In this document: piece after piece, positions 45,009 through 54,703 of the stretch | Layout: each line of letters begins with the position of its first letter | Position numbering within the stretch: position 1 is the first letter of the stretch | NCBI GenBank assembly: GCA_029194535.1 | Contig: JARFXR010000001.1 | Span: forward strand, 434,001-498,000 | Direction of reading: 5' to 3' | From: Nitrospira sp. | GTDB taxonomy: Bacteria; Nitrospirota; Nitrospiria; Nitrospirales; Nitrospiraceae | DNA: 64,000 nucleotides | Notes under the pieces: model-generated | Seen by the model: the letters and a program-made list of their open reading frames with translations, nothing else | The model's database searches: none | What the model was told of the DNA's origin: nothing | Program-made: the position numbers and the translations under genes

Positions 45009-46043
45009 CTACAGCAGCAACACCACCTTGCCGCACCGGCCGGAACGCATCAATTCGAACCCCTGCGCGAATCCGCTCATGGGGAACGTATGGGTGATGA
45101 CCGGCTTGATGTTGAGACCGGCCTTGAACAGTCCGGCGAGCCGATACCACGTACTGAAGAGACGCCGGCCTGTGATGCCGTGCACGCGGATCCCTTTGAA
45201 AATGATTTCGTTCGCCAGATCGCAGGTGATCGGCCCGGTGGGGATCCCGAAGAGGGTGACGCGTCCCCCGTTCTTGACCGCTCCGAATGCCAGATGCAGG
45301 GCGCTCGGATCTCCCGACATTTCAAGCGACGCATCGACTCCTTCACCGGCGGTGATGTCCTGGATGCTCGCGGCCAGCTTGTTCGGGGCCTCGGTCCCGG
45401 CATTCAGCACATGATCGACACCGACCTGTTTGGCCAGAGCCAGACGATACTCACTGACGTCCGATGCAATGATGGTGGCCGCCCCTGCCGTGCGCGCGAC
45501 AGCCGCCGCGAACAATCCTGTCGGTCCGCATCCGGTGATGAGCACCGTGTGACCCGTGAGGTCTTCGGCCAGGGCGGCATCGACGGCATTGCCGAGGGGT
45601 TCCTGAACCGACGCGAGCTCCGGGGGCACGGTGGAGGCGGTTTTCCACAGGACGTTCTCGGGGAGAACCACGTACTCCGCAAACGACCCGTCCCGGTCCA
45701 CGCCGAGAATCCGATAGTTCCGGCAGACGTGCGCCTGTCCCGTCCGGCACTGAAAGCAGCGGCCACAGGTCAGGTGCGATTCGGCCGCCACATAGTCGCC
45801 GACGTCCACCAGCGTGACGTCGGCTCCGATCGCCACGACCTCACCGCACATTTCATGGCCGATGATGCGCGGAGGATGAATTCGGCTGTGCGCCCAGGGA
45901 TCCCAGTTGTAAATGTGAGCGTCGGTCCCGCACAGCGAGGTCGCCCGCACACGGACGACGGCGTCGGTTGGCCCGGGGGTGGGATCTGGACAAGTCGTCA
46001 ACTCGAGGCCCGGTTTCGCTTCACGCTTGAGGAGGGCCCGCAT
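45009..46043 (-). CDS. tdh: L-threonine 3-dehydrogenase
   Basis: This 344-aa zinc-dependent medium-chain dehydrogenase oxidises L-threonine to 2-amino-3-ketobutyrate with NAD. The catalytic zinc region is [20 protein letters not shown] and [12 protein letters not shown]. The structural zinc loop has four Cys in [15 protein letters not shown]. The Rossmann motif is [18 protein letters not shown]. 'CGTDxHIYxWDxWA' is specific to threonine dehydrogenase. It is first in a minus-strand tdh-kbl pair. Length is normal. Confidence 0.95.
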   Translation of the reverse strand: MRALLKREAKPGLELTTCPDPTPGPTDAVVRVRATSLCGTDAHIYNWDPWAHSRIHPPRIIGHEMCGEVVAIGADVTLVDVGDYVAAESHLTCGRCFQCRTGQAHVCRNYRILGVDRDGSFAEYVVLPENVLWKTASTVPPELASVQEPLGNAVDAALAEDLTGHTVLITGCGPTGLFAAAVARTAGAATIIASDVSEYRLALAKQVGVDHVLNAGTEAPNKLAASIQDITAGEGVDASLEMSGDPSALHLAFGAVKNGGRVTLFGIPTGPITCDLANEIIFKGIRVHGITGRRLFSTWYRLAGLFKAGLNIKPVITHTFPMSGFAQGFELMRSGRCGKVVLLL

Positions 46044-46135
46044 GCGACTATCTTACTCCGAATCGAACAAGGATGCCTAACCGATCCGGAAAAAACGGGT
46101 TGCGCCCGACTCTGCGCCATGGGTAGGATGCGATC

Positions 46136-47134
46136 ATGGCCGCGTTGCTTCGCAGGGGCCTGGTCCTCGTGACCGCATTGTGTGCAAGCGGGCTGCCCGC
46201 GACCGCGACGCCCGCCGACTCAGCCGCTCCAGCTGCGACCTCTCCGTCACCTGCCCCTGCCAGTCCGGCCAAACGCTGGACCCGTTTTGATCTCAGCCAG
46301 TCCGGCTCAGGAGGCGACCTGCAATCCGGCAAGCCGCTGACTCTCGACATCACTCTCGGGGGAGTCGTCCAGAGTTCCGTCCCCGTGGTGGCCATCTGCG
46401 AGTCGGTCCTCTTTGAATCCCAAACCGCGACGCTCGATCCGGAGGGGGACTCAATGACCCTCAAGACGACCGTCACGCTGGAGCCGATGCCGATGAGCCG
46501 GACGTCGGTTCGCCCCAAAGCCGCGCGGATTCAGGTCAGCTTTGCGCGCTTTCGGCAAGACAGATTCGAGCGATTCATGCGGCGGGTCGTCTATGTAACC
46601 CTGAACCATCAGGAAGCGCCGCCGGACAGCGTCGATCCGCCGCCGATCAAGCCGGAGGAGCCGCTGGTCGTCGATCTGATCGCTGACGAAGTGCAGCCTG
46701 ATGCGATTCGCGTGACCGGAGAAGCCTTGGCCGAAGAAGATCTGATGCCTCTTGCGGATCCCGGCCAAGGACGGGCCTATTGGCAACATGTGAGCCACCT
46801 GGTGAGCCGCAGTTGGGCCCGGCAGGTTCGTGAGATGAGGCGCGGGCCAAGCGGCGAAACGGTCAGGGTGCATTTCCAACTGTTTCCGAACGGCCGTGCC
46901 CAGCTGATCGAGATCGAGAAGGGCTCCGGCGCCCGTGAAATCGACGAGGCGGGGATTTATGCCATCGTCAATGCGCAGCCGTTCCCGCCCTTTCCCGATG
47001 AATTAGGCGATGAGGCGGTGGATGTCCACGTTCGAATGCGGACGGGAGCCAAGCCGAAACAGCGTGAGGTCCAGTCGGTGACGAATCCATCCGCCGGCCG
47101 CCCCGACGCTCCAGGCGGAGGGGTCAAGAAGTAA
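46136..47134 (+). CDS. Exported protein with TonB-C-like domain
   Basis: This 332-aa secreted protein has signal peptide RRGLVLVTALCASGLPATA, a Pro/Ala-rich stretch to about residue 45 and a beta-rich middle (LTLDITLGGVVQSSVPVVAICESVLF). The C-terminal domain from about residue 220 (YWQHVSHLVSRSWARQVREM…VRVHFQLFPNGRAQLIEIEKGSGAREIDEAGIYAIVNAQPFPPFP) matches the TonB/TolA C-terminal pattern: 'v.v.f.l...G.v....i..sSG...lD.aa..ai..a.PfpplP'. It lacks an N-terminal helix followed by a Pro-Lys/Glu linker, so it is not a classic TonB. Role is unknown; possibly a periplasmic link in envelope assembly. Confidence 0.8.
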   Translation: MAALLRRGLVLVTALCASGLPATATPADSAAPAATSPSPAPASPAKRWTRFDLSQSGSGGDLQSGKPLTLDITLGGVVQSSVPVVAICESVLFESQTATLDPEGDSMTLKTTVTLEPMPMSRTSVRPKAARIQVSFARFRQDRFERFMRRVVYVTLNHQEAPPDSVDPPPIKPEEPLVVDLIADEVQPDAIRVTGEALAEEDLMPLADPGQGRAYWQHVSHLVSRSWARQVREMRRGPSGETVRVHFQLFPNGRAQLIEIEKGSGAREIDEAGIYAIVNAQPFPPFPDELGDEAVDVHVRMRTGAKPKQREVQSVTNPSAGRPDAPGGGVKK

Positions 47135-47166
47135 TCCGTCCTCATATCTACAGAAAGGATCAATCG

Positions 47167-47781
47167 ATGGTGAGTGGGAAGAAGATGACGCGCGGCTCCG
47201 CGGCTCTCATGACGGTGCTGTTCCTCAGCGTCCCGTTGTCCGTCCATGCCGAGACGGCACGATGGAACGTGGATCCCGAGCATTCGACGATCGAATTTCG
47301 TGTGTCGCACATGGTGATTTCAAAGACGACCGGACGATTCATGGACTATACGGGATTCATCGAGATGGACGCAGAGGCCGGTACGATCAAGACCATCGAA
47401 GCGACGATCAAGGCCGCTTCCGTGAATACCAATCATGAAAAGCGCGATGCGCATTTGCGGAACCCCGATTTCTTCGATGTCGAGAAGTTTCCCCTCGTCA
47501 CCTACCGGATGAAAAGCGCCAAGAAGGCGGGCGATGGGTATACGGCGGTCGGAGATCTGACCGTGCGGGGCGTGACGAAGGAGATCACACTGACCGGAAA
47601 TTTCAACGGGGCGACCAAAGATCCCTGGGGTAACCAGCGCGCAGGCTTTACCGGTGAAGGAAAGGTCAATCGAAAGGATTTCGGCATGGTGTGGAACAAA
47701 ACCCTCGACAGCGGCGGTCTGGTCGTGGGAGACGAGGTCCTCATCAAGCTCGATATCGAGTGCATTAAAGAGAAGCTCTGA
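47167..47781 (+). CDS. YceI-family periplasmic protein
   Basis: This 204-aa lipocalin-like protein of the YceI family has signal peptide AALMTVLFLSVPLSVHAE. The mature start is TARWNVDPEHSTIEFRVSHMVISKTTGRF, the hallmark of YceI. It continues with ASVNTNHEKRDAHLRNPDFFDVEKFPLVTYRM, GDLTVRGVTKEITLTGNFNG and DFGMVWNKTLDSGGLVVGDEV. Family members bind isoprenoids or amphiphiles in the periplasm and are often induced by stress. It starts 32 bp after the previous gene, with AGAAAGGAT as ribosome site. Confidence 0.96.
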   Translation: MVSGKKMTRGSAALMTVLFLSVPLSVHAETARWNVDPEHSTIEFRVSHMVISKTTGRFMDYTGFIEMDAEAGTIKTIEATIKAASVNTNHEKRDAHLRNPDFFDVEKFPLVTYRMKSAKKAGDGYTAVGDLTVRGVTKEITLTGNFNGATKDPWGNQRAGFTGEGKVNRKDFGMVWNKTLDSGGLVVGDEVLIKLDIECIKEKL

Positions 47782-47829
47782 GGCGGTCTCGCGTCTGACC
47801 TCTCCGAACCCCCTTCCAAGACGACGACG

Positions 47830-48831
47830 ATGAAAGCGATGATCCTGAACAGGACCGCGGCTGTGGAGAGTAGTCCGCTCGTCTGTCTTGATGTCCCCAT
47901 GCCGGAACCCGGTCCCGAGGATCTCCTGGTGCGGATCCGGTGCTGTGGGATCTGTCGCACCGATTTGCACGTCATCGAGGGAGAACTGACGGACCCGGCC
48001 TTGCCGCTGATCCCGGGGCATCAGGCGGTCGGCGTCGTGGAGCGGATGGGTTCCACCGTCAACGGACGGCGGGTCGGCGAGCGGGTCGGCATCGCCTGGC
48101 TTCAGGGGATCTGCGGATCCTGCGACTTCTGCCGAAGCGGACGTGAAAATCTCTGCCTCGGCGCCCGATTCACGGGGTATCAGGTGCCGGGTGGGTACGC
48201 CGAATATGCCGTGGTCCCGTCCTCCTTCGGCTATCCGATTCCGGAGACATTCAGCGACGAGGAGGCGGCACCCCTCTTGTGCGCCGGAATTATCGGCTAC
48301 CGTGCCCTGCGGTTGAGCGGGATTCAACCGGGGCAGCGCCTGGGGCTGTACGGATTCGGCGCATCCGCCCATATCGCCATTCAGATCGCCCTCCATTGGG
48401 GTTGTGAGGTCTACGTGTGTTCATTGAAGCCGGAACACCGACGCTTGGCCCGTGAACTGGGCGCCCGATGGGTTGGTGGTGCGGCGGAGCCTCCACCCGT
48501 CGCCTTGCACGGCTCGATCATCTTCGCTCCGGCCGGTGAATTGGTGCCGCCGGCGTTGCGGGCGCTCGAGCGCGGCGGCACAGTGGCGCTGGCGGGGATT
48601 CACATGTCGCCGTTTCCGCCACTCGACTACGACCGGGACCTCTTCGGCGAACGGGTGATCAGAAGCGTCACGGCCAATACGAGGCAGGATGCCATGGAAC
48701 TGCTGCGGGAGGCGGCCGCGATCCCGATCCGGCCGCGCAGCCGGCAATTCCGCTTGGAAGAGGCGAATCACGCGCTGCAGGCGCTCAAGGCAGGGACCAT
48801 TGCGGGGGCAGGGGTCTTGACCGTTCGATGA
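47830..48831 (+). CDS. Zinc-dependent alcohol dehydrogenase (TIGR02822-like)
   Basis: This 333-aa zinc medium-chain dehydrogenase has catalytic zinc residues in CGICRTDLHVIEG and GHQAVGVV, a structural zinc loop CGSCDFCRSGRENLC and the coenzyme site GLYGFGASAHIAIQIALHWG. The short, tight arrangement 'LCAGIIGYRALRLSGIQPGQRLGLYGFGASAHI' and 'GGTVALAGIHMSPFPPLDYDRDLFGER' match the TIGR02822 adh family. It probably reduces or oxidises small alcohols or aldehydes. It follows the YceI gene after 48 bp on the same strand. Confidence 0.9.
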   Translation: MKAMILNRTAAVESSPLVCLDVPMPEPGPEDLLVRIRCCGICRTDLHVIEGELTDPALPLIPGHQAVGVVERMGSTVNGRRVGERVGIAWLQGICGSCDFCRSGRENLCLGARFTGYQVPGGYAEYAVVPSSFGYPIPETFSDEEAAPLLCAGIIGYRALRLSGIQPGQRLGLYGFGASAHIAIQIALHWGCEVYVCSLKPEHRRLARELGARWVGGAAEPPPVALHGSIIFAPAGELVPPALRALERGGTVALAGIHMSPFPPLDYDRDLFGERVIRSVTANTRQDAMELLREAAAIPIRPRSRQFRLEEANHALQALKAGTIAGAGVLTVR

Positions 48832-48890
48832 ATCGACCGACTCGGTGACCGCACAGGCTGAACGGTCACGCGCTGTGCTAGGATGAGGCG

Positions 48891-49472
48891 ATGCGGCGAG
48901 TAATGGTAGTCGGCTTGGCGCTAGGGATCTGGGCGGGGGCAGGGCACCCCGCCGCGGCATTGGAGTTCACGGCCGATCAACTGACCAAAATCGACGGCCG
49001 AACCCACAAATCCTTCATTTATTATCGCGACCAGATGTGGCGCATCGAACATCATTCGATGGGTCCGGTCAACGTGAGCATCGTTAGGAAAGACAAGCAG
49101 GTCGTCTGGCTCCTGTTGTCCAGGATGAAGCACTTCAAGGAGGTGCCGTACGATCCGGACCAGGACCTGCGCGTGACGGAAAAACTGGATGGAGAAATCT
49201 CCCGGCAGGAGATCGGCACGGAAATCCGTGAGGGCCATCCGACGGTCTTGTACGAAGTGACCACCAAGCATGGAGAGCGAATCGAAAACTACTATCAGTG
49301 GGTCGCGACGGACATCCACTTTCCCATGAAGCTGGCGAAGAAGGACGGCAGCTGGATCGTCGAGTACCAGCACGTCAAGCTGCGGTCGGTCTCGGACTAT
49401 CTATTCAATTTACCGCTCAATTTTCACCCGCTCGAAGAATTCCAGAAGGAGCTCCCGAGCCAAGTCCCGTGA
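48891..49472 (+). CDS. LolA-fold-like periplasmic protein
   Basis: This 193-aa exported protein has signal [22 protein letters not shown]. The mature sequence [63 protein letters not shown] looks like the half-barrel of LolA/LolB or DUF4412-type proteins. A later stretch [32 protein letters not shown] supports this. It may bind lipids or lipoproteins, but no specific family is certain. It sits 41 bp before the SUMF1-like gene and probably shares its transcript. Confidence 0.75.
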   Translation: MRRVMVVGLALGIWAGAGHPAAALEFTADQLTKIDGRTHKSFIYYRDQMWRIEHHSMGPVNVSIVRKDKQVVWLLLSRMKHFKEVPYDPDQDLRVTEKLDGEISRQEIGTEIREGHPTVLYEVTTKHGERIENYYQWVATDIHFPMKLAKKDGSWIVEYQHVKLRSVSDYLFNLPLNFHPLEEFQKELPSQVP

Positions 49473-49513
49473 GGGCACCGCGCGGTGGGGGCGGAACACA
49501 TGGAGGTCGTATC

Positions 49514-50452
49514 GTGAGGGCCGGAATCGTGTCCTGTGCTGCAATCGCGATCTGGGGAGCGTTCGTGGGGGTCTCGCTCGCCTTGGACGTGGCCGATGTG
49601 AAGCGGGAATGGACGCGGGAGGGGAAAGCGCTGGCCGCCGAACGAATCAAGTTGCCGGCTCATGACGAGATGATCAGGATACCAGCCGGTCCGTTTCTGA
49701 TGGGGAGCAACAAAAAAGTCGACCGGAACGCCTATCAACCCGAATTTCCTCAGCGGCAGGTCTATCTTGACGCGTATGACATCGACAAATTCGAAGTCAC
49801 CACCGTCCAATTCCTCAAGTTCGTGCTGGTCATGAATCGAGATCCCTTGATCGACTGGCAGTACGATGGAGGCAACTTTCAGGAGACCATGGCGAACCAT
49901 CCGGTCATGCACGTGACCTGGTTCGACGCCGACGCGTATTGCCGCTGGGCCGGCAAGCGGCTCCCGACCGAGGCCGAGTGGGAGAAGGCCGCCCGAGGGG
50001 ACGACGGAAGGATTTACCCTTGGGGCAACGAGATGGCCGGGCTCTCTCGCGCCAATTTCGGCAGGACCGGGCTTTCGGGTCCGGTCCGAGACCGGCCCGA
50101 GCGGCTGATTCTCTACCCGCCGATCATCTCGGTCGACAAGTACGACAACGCGACCAGCCCTTACGGAGCCTTCCAGATGGTCGGAAACGTCGCCGAATGG
50201 GTTGCCGATTGGTACGACAAGGATTACTACAAGACGGCTCCGGACCGGAATCCCAAAGGGCCGGACACTGGGACGCAACGGGGCTTTCGAGGCGGCGGCT
50301 GGATTGACAGCACGCCCAGCGTGAGGGTGTCGCAGCGCAACGGCACGGAGCCCAAGACCGCGATGAATTGGCTCGGATTCCGTTGCGCGCGCGATGTCAA
50401 GGAGACACAGGAGCCGTCCGACGCCAAGCCCCAGCAGACCGGCCTCCGCTGA
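49514..50452 (+). CDS. Exported SUMF1/FGE-like (formylglycine-enzyme fold) protein
   Basis: This 312-aa protein starts at GTG 49514, which has TGGAGGT 8 nt upstream. An N-terminal signal ([19 protein letters not shown]) is followed by the FGE-sulfatase fold from about residue 55: [107 protein letters not shown] and LGFRCARD. The paired active-site cysteines of true formylglycine-generating enzymes are not visible, so it is probably a non-FGE member (ligand-binding or another oxidase). It precedes the nxr region by 800 bp. Confidence 0.9.
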   Translation: MRAGIVSCAAIAIWGAFVGVSLALDVADVKREWTREGKALAAERIKLPAHDEMIRIPAGPFLMGSNKKVDRNAYQPEFPQRQVYLDAYDIDKFEVTTVQFLKFVLVMNRDPLIDWQYDGGNFQETMANHPVMHVTWFDADAYCRWAGKRLPTEAEWEKAARGDDGRIYPWGNEMAGLSRANFGRTGLSGPVRDRPERLILYPPIISVDKYDNATSPYGAFQMVGNVAEWVADWYDKDYYKTAPDRNPKGPDTGTQRGFRGGGWIDSTPSVRVSQRNGTEPKTAMNWLGFRCARDVKETQEPSDAKPQQTGLR

Positions 50453-50474
50453 CGGCGGCCCTTCCGGGCACAGG

Positions 50475-50510
50475 CGTTCGGTACGAACGGACGGCCCTCG
50501 GGCCATTTTC
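50475..50510 (+). terminator. Weak candidate terminator after SUMF1-like gene
   Basis: CGTTCG-GTA-CGAACG (50475-50489) and GGCC-CTCG-GGCC (50493-50504) form two small hairpins followed by ATTTTC. The stem strength is modest. Confidence 0.35.
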
Positions 50511-50615
50511 ACGAAGCCTACTTCGCGAGCATCGGCCCGCGCGCATTGGGGTCATCCTCTGAGAGTCGTAAGCAGACCTCCCTGAGTTAGTCATATCCCT
50601 ATCTGATCCCTCCGC

Positions 50616-50747
50616 CTAGTGTGGTGTCCCGTAAGTTCCTGTAATAATCCGTTCACCCTGAGCCGGTCGAAGGGCGCCCACTTTCAAAGAGTCTCGTTCA
50701 TGGTTCGACAGGCTCGCCACGAACGAACTTCTGGGACGCAACACTAG
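50616..50747 (+). mobile_element. 132-bp palindromic MITE-like element
   Basis: Two nested inverted repeats are present. The outer arms (50616-50638 and 50725-50747) begin CTAGTGT and end ACACTAG, differing at about five of 23 positions. The inner arms (50651-50671 and 50704-50724) read GTTC-CCTGAGCC-GTCGAA-like in both orientations. The whole element can fold into one long hairpin and encodes nothing. This is how non-autonomous miniature inverted-repeat elements look. No second copy lies in the window. Confidence 0.65.
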
Positions 50748-50845
50748 CCGCTCGCCTCACACTTCAACGGTCCGTCGCAGGTGATTTCGCCGGCACGGAT
50801 CTTCTCAATGATGGTCGGGACGATCCTCGTCAACTCGCTCCCGCG
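50744..50845 (-). pseudogene. Possible 3' gene remnant abutting the MITE-like element
   Basis: A minus-strand frame of about 33 codons reads …LTRIVPTIIEKIRAGEITCDGPLKCEASG and stops at a TAG formed by the CTAG end of the palindromic element. It has a protein-like composition but an upstream in-frame TGA and no start. It may be a fragment left by the element's insertion. Evidence is thin. Confidence 0.25.
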
Positions 50846-51256
50846 TCATGTTCCCTGACGCTGACTGGCGCGGGAGGTCAGGCTCACCCCGGAAGACATT
50901 CGGCCTTCTGACGGGGCATCCCGATTCTTCTCTCTGACTCAATAACACACGACCGCGAAGTCTCGCGGTTGTCGTGACGAGAATCACGCAATGTCGCTGT
51001 GTATCTGGCCGGTGCGCTGCCGCACATCGCGCGCATCCACAGCTTTCACCGAGGGTTGTCATCAGGTTTGAAATGAAATCTCGCGCACAGACGGTGGTAT
51101 GAGAGTTGCCAAGTCTGGATCGACGGCTTCACCGACAACAGGCTTGATCTGTCCGCAATCGGTGGAGAGAAAGGAGGTGGAGTTCGAGAAGTATCTCGAC
51201 ATGCAGGGACGCATATCATCGGGCTTCTTATTTTCTTGAGCAAGGAGGACGTCCTC

Positions 51257-54200
51257 ATGTTTTTCTCACGTCGACAGTTTCTGAAGATCTCGGCGGGCAC
51301 CGTCGCCGCGGTCGCGGTGGCGGACAAGGTCCTGGCGTTGACGGCGTTGCAGCCGGTCATCGAAGTCGGGAATCCGCTGGGCGACTATCCGGACCGCTCC
51401 TGGGAGCGGGTGTATCACGATCAATACCGCTACGATTCCTCGTTTACCTGGGTCTGCTCTCCCAACGATACCCATGCCTGTCGAATTCGGGCGTTCGTCC
51501 GGAACGGCGTGGTCATGCGGGTGGAGCAGAACTACGACCATCAAACCTACGAAGATCTCTACGGCAACCGCGGCACCTTTGCGCACAATCCACGCATGTG
51601 CTTGAAGGGATTCACGTTCCATCGTCGCGTGTACGGCCCCTATCGGTTGAAGGGGCCCTTGATGCGGAAGGGCTGGAAGCAGTGGATGGACGACGGCTCA
51701 CCGGAACTGACGCCGGAGACGAAACGGAAGTACAAGTTCGACAGTCGTTTTCTCGACGACATGATCCGGGTCTCCTGGGATACGGCCTTCACCTACGCGG
51801 CCAAGGGTCTGATTCTGATCGGGACTCGGTACAGCGGCGAAGCCGGGGCCAGACGCCTGCGCGAGCAGGGGTACGCGCCGGAAATGATCGAAATGATGAA
51901 AGGGGCTGGTACCCGCTGCTTCAAACATCGCGCCGGCATGCCGATTCTCGGCTTGCTGGGCAAGCACGGCAATACCCGGTTCAACAACAGCGTTCTGGCG
52001 TTGCTCGATGCCTGGATCAGAAAAGTCAGCCCGGAGCAGGCGCAGGGCGGCCGCTACTGGAACAACTATACGTGGCACGGCGACCAGGATCCCTCCCAAC
52101 CGTGGTGGAACGGCACCCAGAACTGCGATACCGACCTCTCAGACATGCGCTTCTCCAAGCTGAACACCAGTTGGGGCAAGAACTTCGTCGAGAACAAGAT
52201 GCCGGAAGCGCACTGGAAGCTCGAATCCATCGAGCGCGGCGCGCGTCTTGTGGTCATCACACCGGAGTACAATCCGACGGCCCAGCGGGCCGACTACTGG
52301 ATTCCGGTTCGTCCCGAGACGGACGGCGCCTTGTTCCTCGGCGCCAGCCGGATCATCGTCGAGGAGAATCTGCAGGACATCGATTTTCTGAAACAGTACA
52401 CGGATATGCCGCTGTTGGTGCGGACCGATACCTTGCAGTACTTGGATCCGCGCGACGTCATCGCCGACTATGCGCTCCCCGATTTCAGCAAGTCGTATTC
52501 GGGGCGTATTCAGGGTCTGAAGCCCGAGTACATCCAGCGGCTGGGCGGCATGATGGTCTGGGATCTCAACAAGAAGCAGGCGGTGCCGCTCCACCGCGAA
52601 CAGGTGGGATGGCATTTCAACGAGGCAGGTATCGACGCGGCGCTCACAGGGACGTATCGCGTGAAGCTGGTTAATGGCCGCGAAGTCGACGTCGCGCCGA
52701 TTTACCAACTCTACATGGTGCACTTCCAAGACTACGATCTCGACACCGTGCATCAGATCAACCGGTCGCCCAAGGACCTGATCGTTCGCTGGGCACGGGA
52801 CTCGGGCACGATCAAGCCCGCCGCGATCCACAACGGCGAAGGCGTCTGCCACTATTTCCACATGACATCGATGGGACGGGCGGCGGCGCTCGTGCTCATT
52901 CTGACCGGCAACATCGGGAAATTCGGCAGCGGATGCCACACGTGGTCCGGTAATTACAAGGTGGGGATTTGGAATGCCACGCCTTGGTCCGGAGCGGGAT
53001 CCGGGGTCCATTTGGCGGAAGACCCGTGGCACTCGAATCTGGATCCGAACGCGCACGGGAAGGAAATCAAATACAAGTCCTACTACTACGGCGAAGAGCC
53101 GGGCTACTGGAACCATGGCGACACCGCCCTGATCGTCAACACGCCGAAGTACGGACGCAAGGTGTTCACGGGCAAGACCCACATGCCGAGCCCGAGCAAG
53201 GTCCGGTGGGTCGTCAACGTCAACATTCTCAACAATTCCAAACACCACTATGACATGGTGCGCAACGTGGATCCGAACATCGAGATGATCGTGACCCAGG
53301 ACATCGAGATGACCTCGGACGTCAACCACGCCGACATCGCCTTTGCCTGCAACTCCTGGATGGAATTCACCTATCCGGAAATGACGGCGACGGTGTCGAA
53401 TCCGTGGATTCAGCTCTGGAAGGGCGGCATCCGGCCGCTGTACGACACCCGCAATGACCTGGATACGTTCGCCGGGGTGGCGGCCAAGATGTCGGACATG
53501 ACCGGTGAGACGCGCATGAAGGATGTCTTCCACTTCGTGTATCAGAACCGCGTCGATGTCTACGCGCAGCGCGTGCTCGACGCCTCAAGCACGTTGTACG
53601 GCTACAGCGCCGACGTGATGCTGAAGTCGGAGAAGGGCTGGATGGTCATGGTGCGGACCTATCCCCGCCATCCGCTCTGGGAAGAGGTCAACGAGAGCAA
53701 GCCGCAGTGGACGCGATCCGGACGGTTGGAGACCTATCGTGTGGAGCCGGAGGCGATCGAGTACGGGGAAAACTTCATCGTGCACCGGGAAGGCCCGGAG
53801 GCGACCCCGTATCTGCCGAACTCGATCTTCACAACCAACCCGTACGTCCGACCGGACGACTACGGCATTCCGATCACGGCGCAGCACCATGACGACAAGA
53901 CGGTGCGCAACATCAAGCTGCCCTGGTCGGAAATCAAGCAACATGCCAACCCGTTGTGGGAGAAGGGCTACCAGTTCTACTGCGTGACCCCGAAGACCCG
54001 GCACCGGGTGCACAGCCAGTGGTCGGTGAACGACTGGGTGCAGATTTACGAGTCGAATTTCGGCGATCCGTACCGCATGGACAAGCGGACGCCGGGCGTC
54101 GGCGAGCACCAGTTGCACATCAACCCGCAGGCGGCCAAAGACCGCGGCATCAACGACGGCGACTACGTCTATGTGGACGGCAACCCGGTGGACCGGCCCT

Positions 54201-54694
54201 ATCGCGGCTGGAAACCCTCGGATCCGTTCTACAAGGTCGCGCGCTTGATGATCCGGGCGAAGTACAACCCGGCCTATCCGTACCACGTGACGATGGCGAA
54301 GCACGCCCCGTACGTGTCGACGGCGAAGTCGGTGAAGGGCCACGAGACTCGGCCGGACGGTCGGGCCATCGCGGTGGACACCGGCTATCAGTCCAACTTC
54401 CGGTATGGGGCCCAACAGTCCTTTACCCGGTCGTGGCTGATGCCGATGCACCAGACCGACTCCCTCCCGGGCAAACATGCGATTGCCTGGAAGTTCAAGT
54501 GGGGCTATGCGATCGACCACCACGCGGTCAATACGACGCCGAAGGAATGTCTGATCCGCATCACCAAGGCGGAAGACGGCGGCATCGGCGCGCGGGGCCC
54601 GTGGGAACCGGTTCGCACCGGCTTCACCCCGGGACAGGAGAACGAGTTCATGATCAAGTGGCTCAAAGGTGAGCACATCAAGATCAAGGTGTAA
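51257..54694 (+). CDS. nxrA: Nitrite oxidoreductase alpha subunit NxrA
   Basis: This 1145-aa molybdopterin catalytic subunit oxidises nitrite to nitrate, the energy-yielding step of Nitrospira. It belongs to the type II DMSO-reductase family. ATG 51257 with AAGGAGG 8 nt upstream starts a Tat-like leader SRRQFLKISAGTVAAVAVADKVL, pointing to a periplasmic enzyme. The N-terminal iron-sulfur motif is C67-x3-D71-x3-C75-x39-C115: an Asp stands in the second ligand position. The molybdenum-site region is around WNGTQNCDTDLSDMRFSKLNTSWGKN. Length and sequence match Nitrospira NxrA. A perfect 16-bp hairpin lies 9 bp past the stop, before nxrB. Confidence 0.97.
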   Translation: MFFSRRQFLKISAGTVAAVAVADKVLALTALQPVIEVGNPLGDYPDRSWERVYHDQYRYDSSFTWVCSPNDTHACRIRAFVRNGVVMRVEQNYDHQTYEDLYGNRGTFAHNPRMCLKGFTFHRRVYGPYRLKGPLMRKGWKQWMDDGSPELTPETKRKYKFDSRFLDDMIRVSWDTAFTYAAKGLILIGTRYSGEAGARRLREQGYAPEMIEMMKGAGTRCFKHRAGMPILGLLGKHGNTRFNNSVLALLDAWIRKVSPEQAQGGRYWNNYTWHGDQDPSQPWWNGTQNCDTDLSDMRFSKLNTSWGKNFVENKMPEAHWKLESIERGARLVVITPEYNPTAQRADYWIPVRPETDGALFLGASRIIVEENLQDIDFLKQYTDMPLLVRTDTLQYLDPRDVIADYALPDFSKSYSGRIQGLKPEYIQRLGGMMVWDLNKKQAVPLHREQVGWHFNEAGIDAALTGTYRVKLVNGREVDVAPIYQLYMVHFQDYDLDTVHQINRSPKDLIVRWARDSGTIKPAAIHNGEGVCHYFHMTSMGRAAALVLILTGNIGKFGSGCHTWSGNYKVGIWNATPWSGAGSGVHLAEDPWHSNLDPNAHGKEIKYKSYYYGEEPGYWNHGDTALIVNTPKYGRKVFTGKTHMPSPSKVRWVVNVNILNNSKHHYDMVRNVDPNIEMIVTQDIEMTSDVNHADIAFACNSWMEFTYPEMTATVSNPWIQLWKGGIRPLYDTRNDLDTFAGVAAKMSDMTGETRMKDVFHFVYQNRVDVYAQRVLDASSTLYGYSADVMLKSEKGWMVMVRTYPRHPLWEEVNESKPQWTRSGRLETYRVEPEAIEYGENFIVHREGPEATPYLPNSIFTTNPYVRPDDYGIPITAQHHDDKTVRNIKLPWSEIKQHANPLWEKGYQFYCVTPKTRHRVHSQWSVNDWVQIYESNFGDPYRMDKRTPGVGEHQLHINPQAAKDRGINDGDYVYVDGNPVDRPYRGWKPSDPFYKVARLMIRAKYNPAYPYHVTMAKHAPYVSTAKSVKGHETRPDGRAIAVDTGYQSNFRYGAQQSFTRSWLMPMHQTDSLPGKHAIAWKFKWGYAIDHHAVNTTPKECLIRITKAEDGGIGARGPWEPVRTGFTPGQENEFMIKWLKGEHIKIKV

Positions 54695-54703
54695 GGCTGA
54701 CGG

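Larger units (their letters stand above)
50453..51256 (+). other. Long intergenic region upstream of nxrA
   Basis: These 804 bp hold a palindromic MITE-like element (50616-50747), a possible gene remnant (50744-50845, minus), and an ACCGCGA/TCGCGGT hairpin at 50952-50969. They also hold the nxrA ribosome site AAGGAGG (51242-51248). I find no consensus sigma70 or sigma54 promoter directly before nxrA. Confidence 0.6.

Noticed and set aside
49514-50452. True formylglycine-generating enzyme
   Set aside because: The SUMF1 fold is present but the active-site Cys pair is not visible and no sulfatase gene is nearby.
52139-53533. 464-codon antisense frame within nxrA (and similar ones antisense to nxrB and the multicopper oxidase)
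   Set aside because: These mirror the codon bias of the plus-strand genes, have no ribosome sites and show no recognisable domains.
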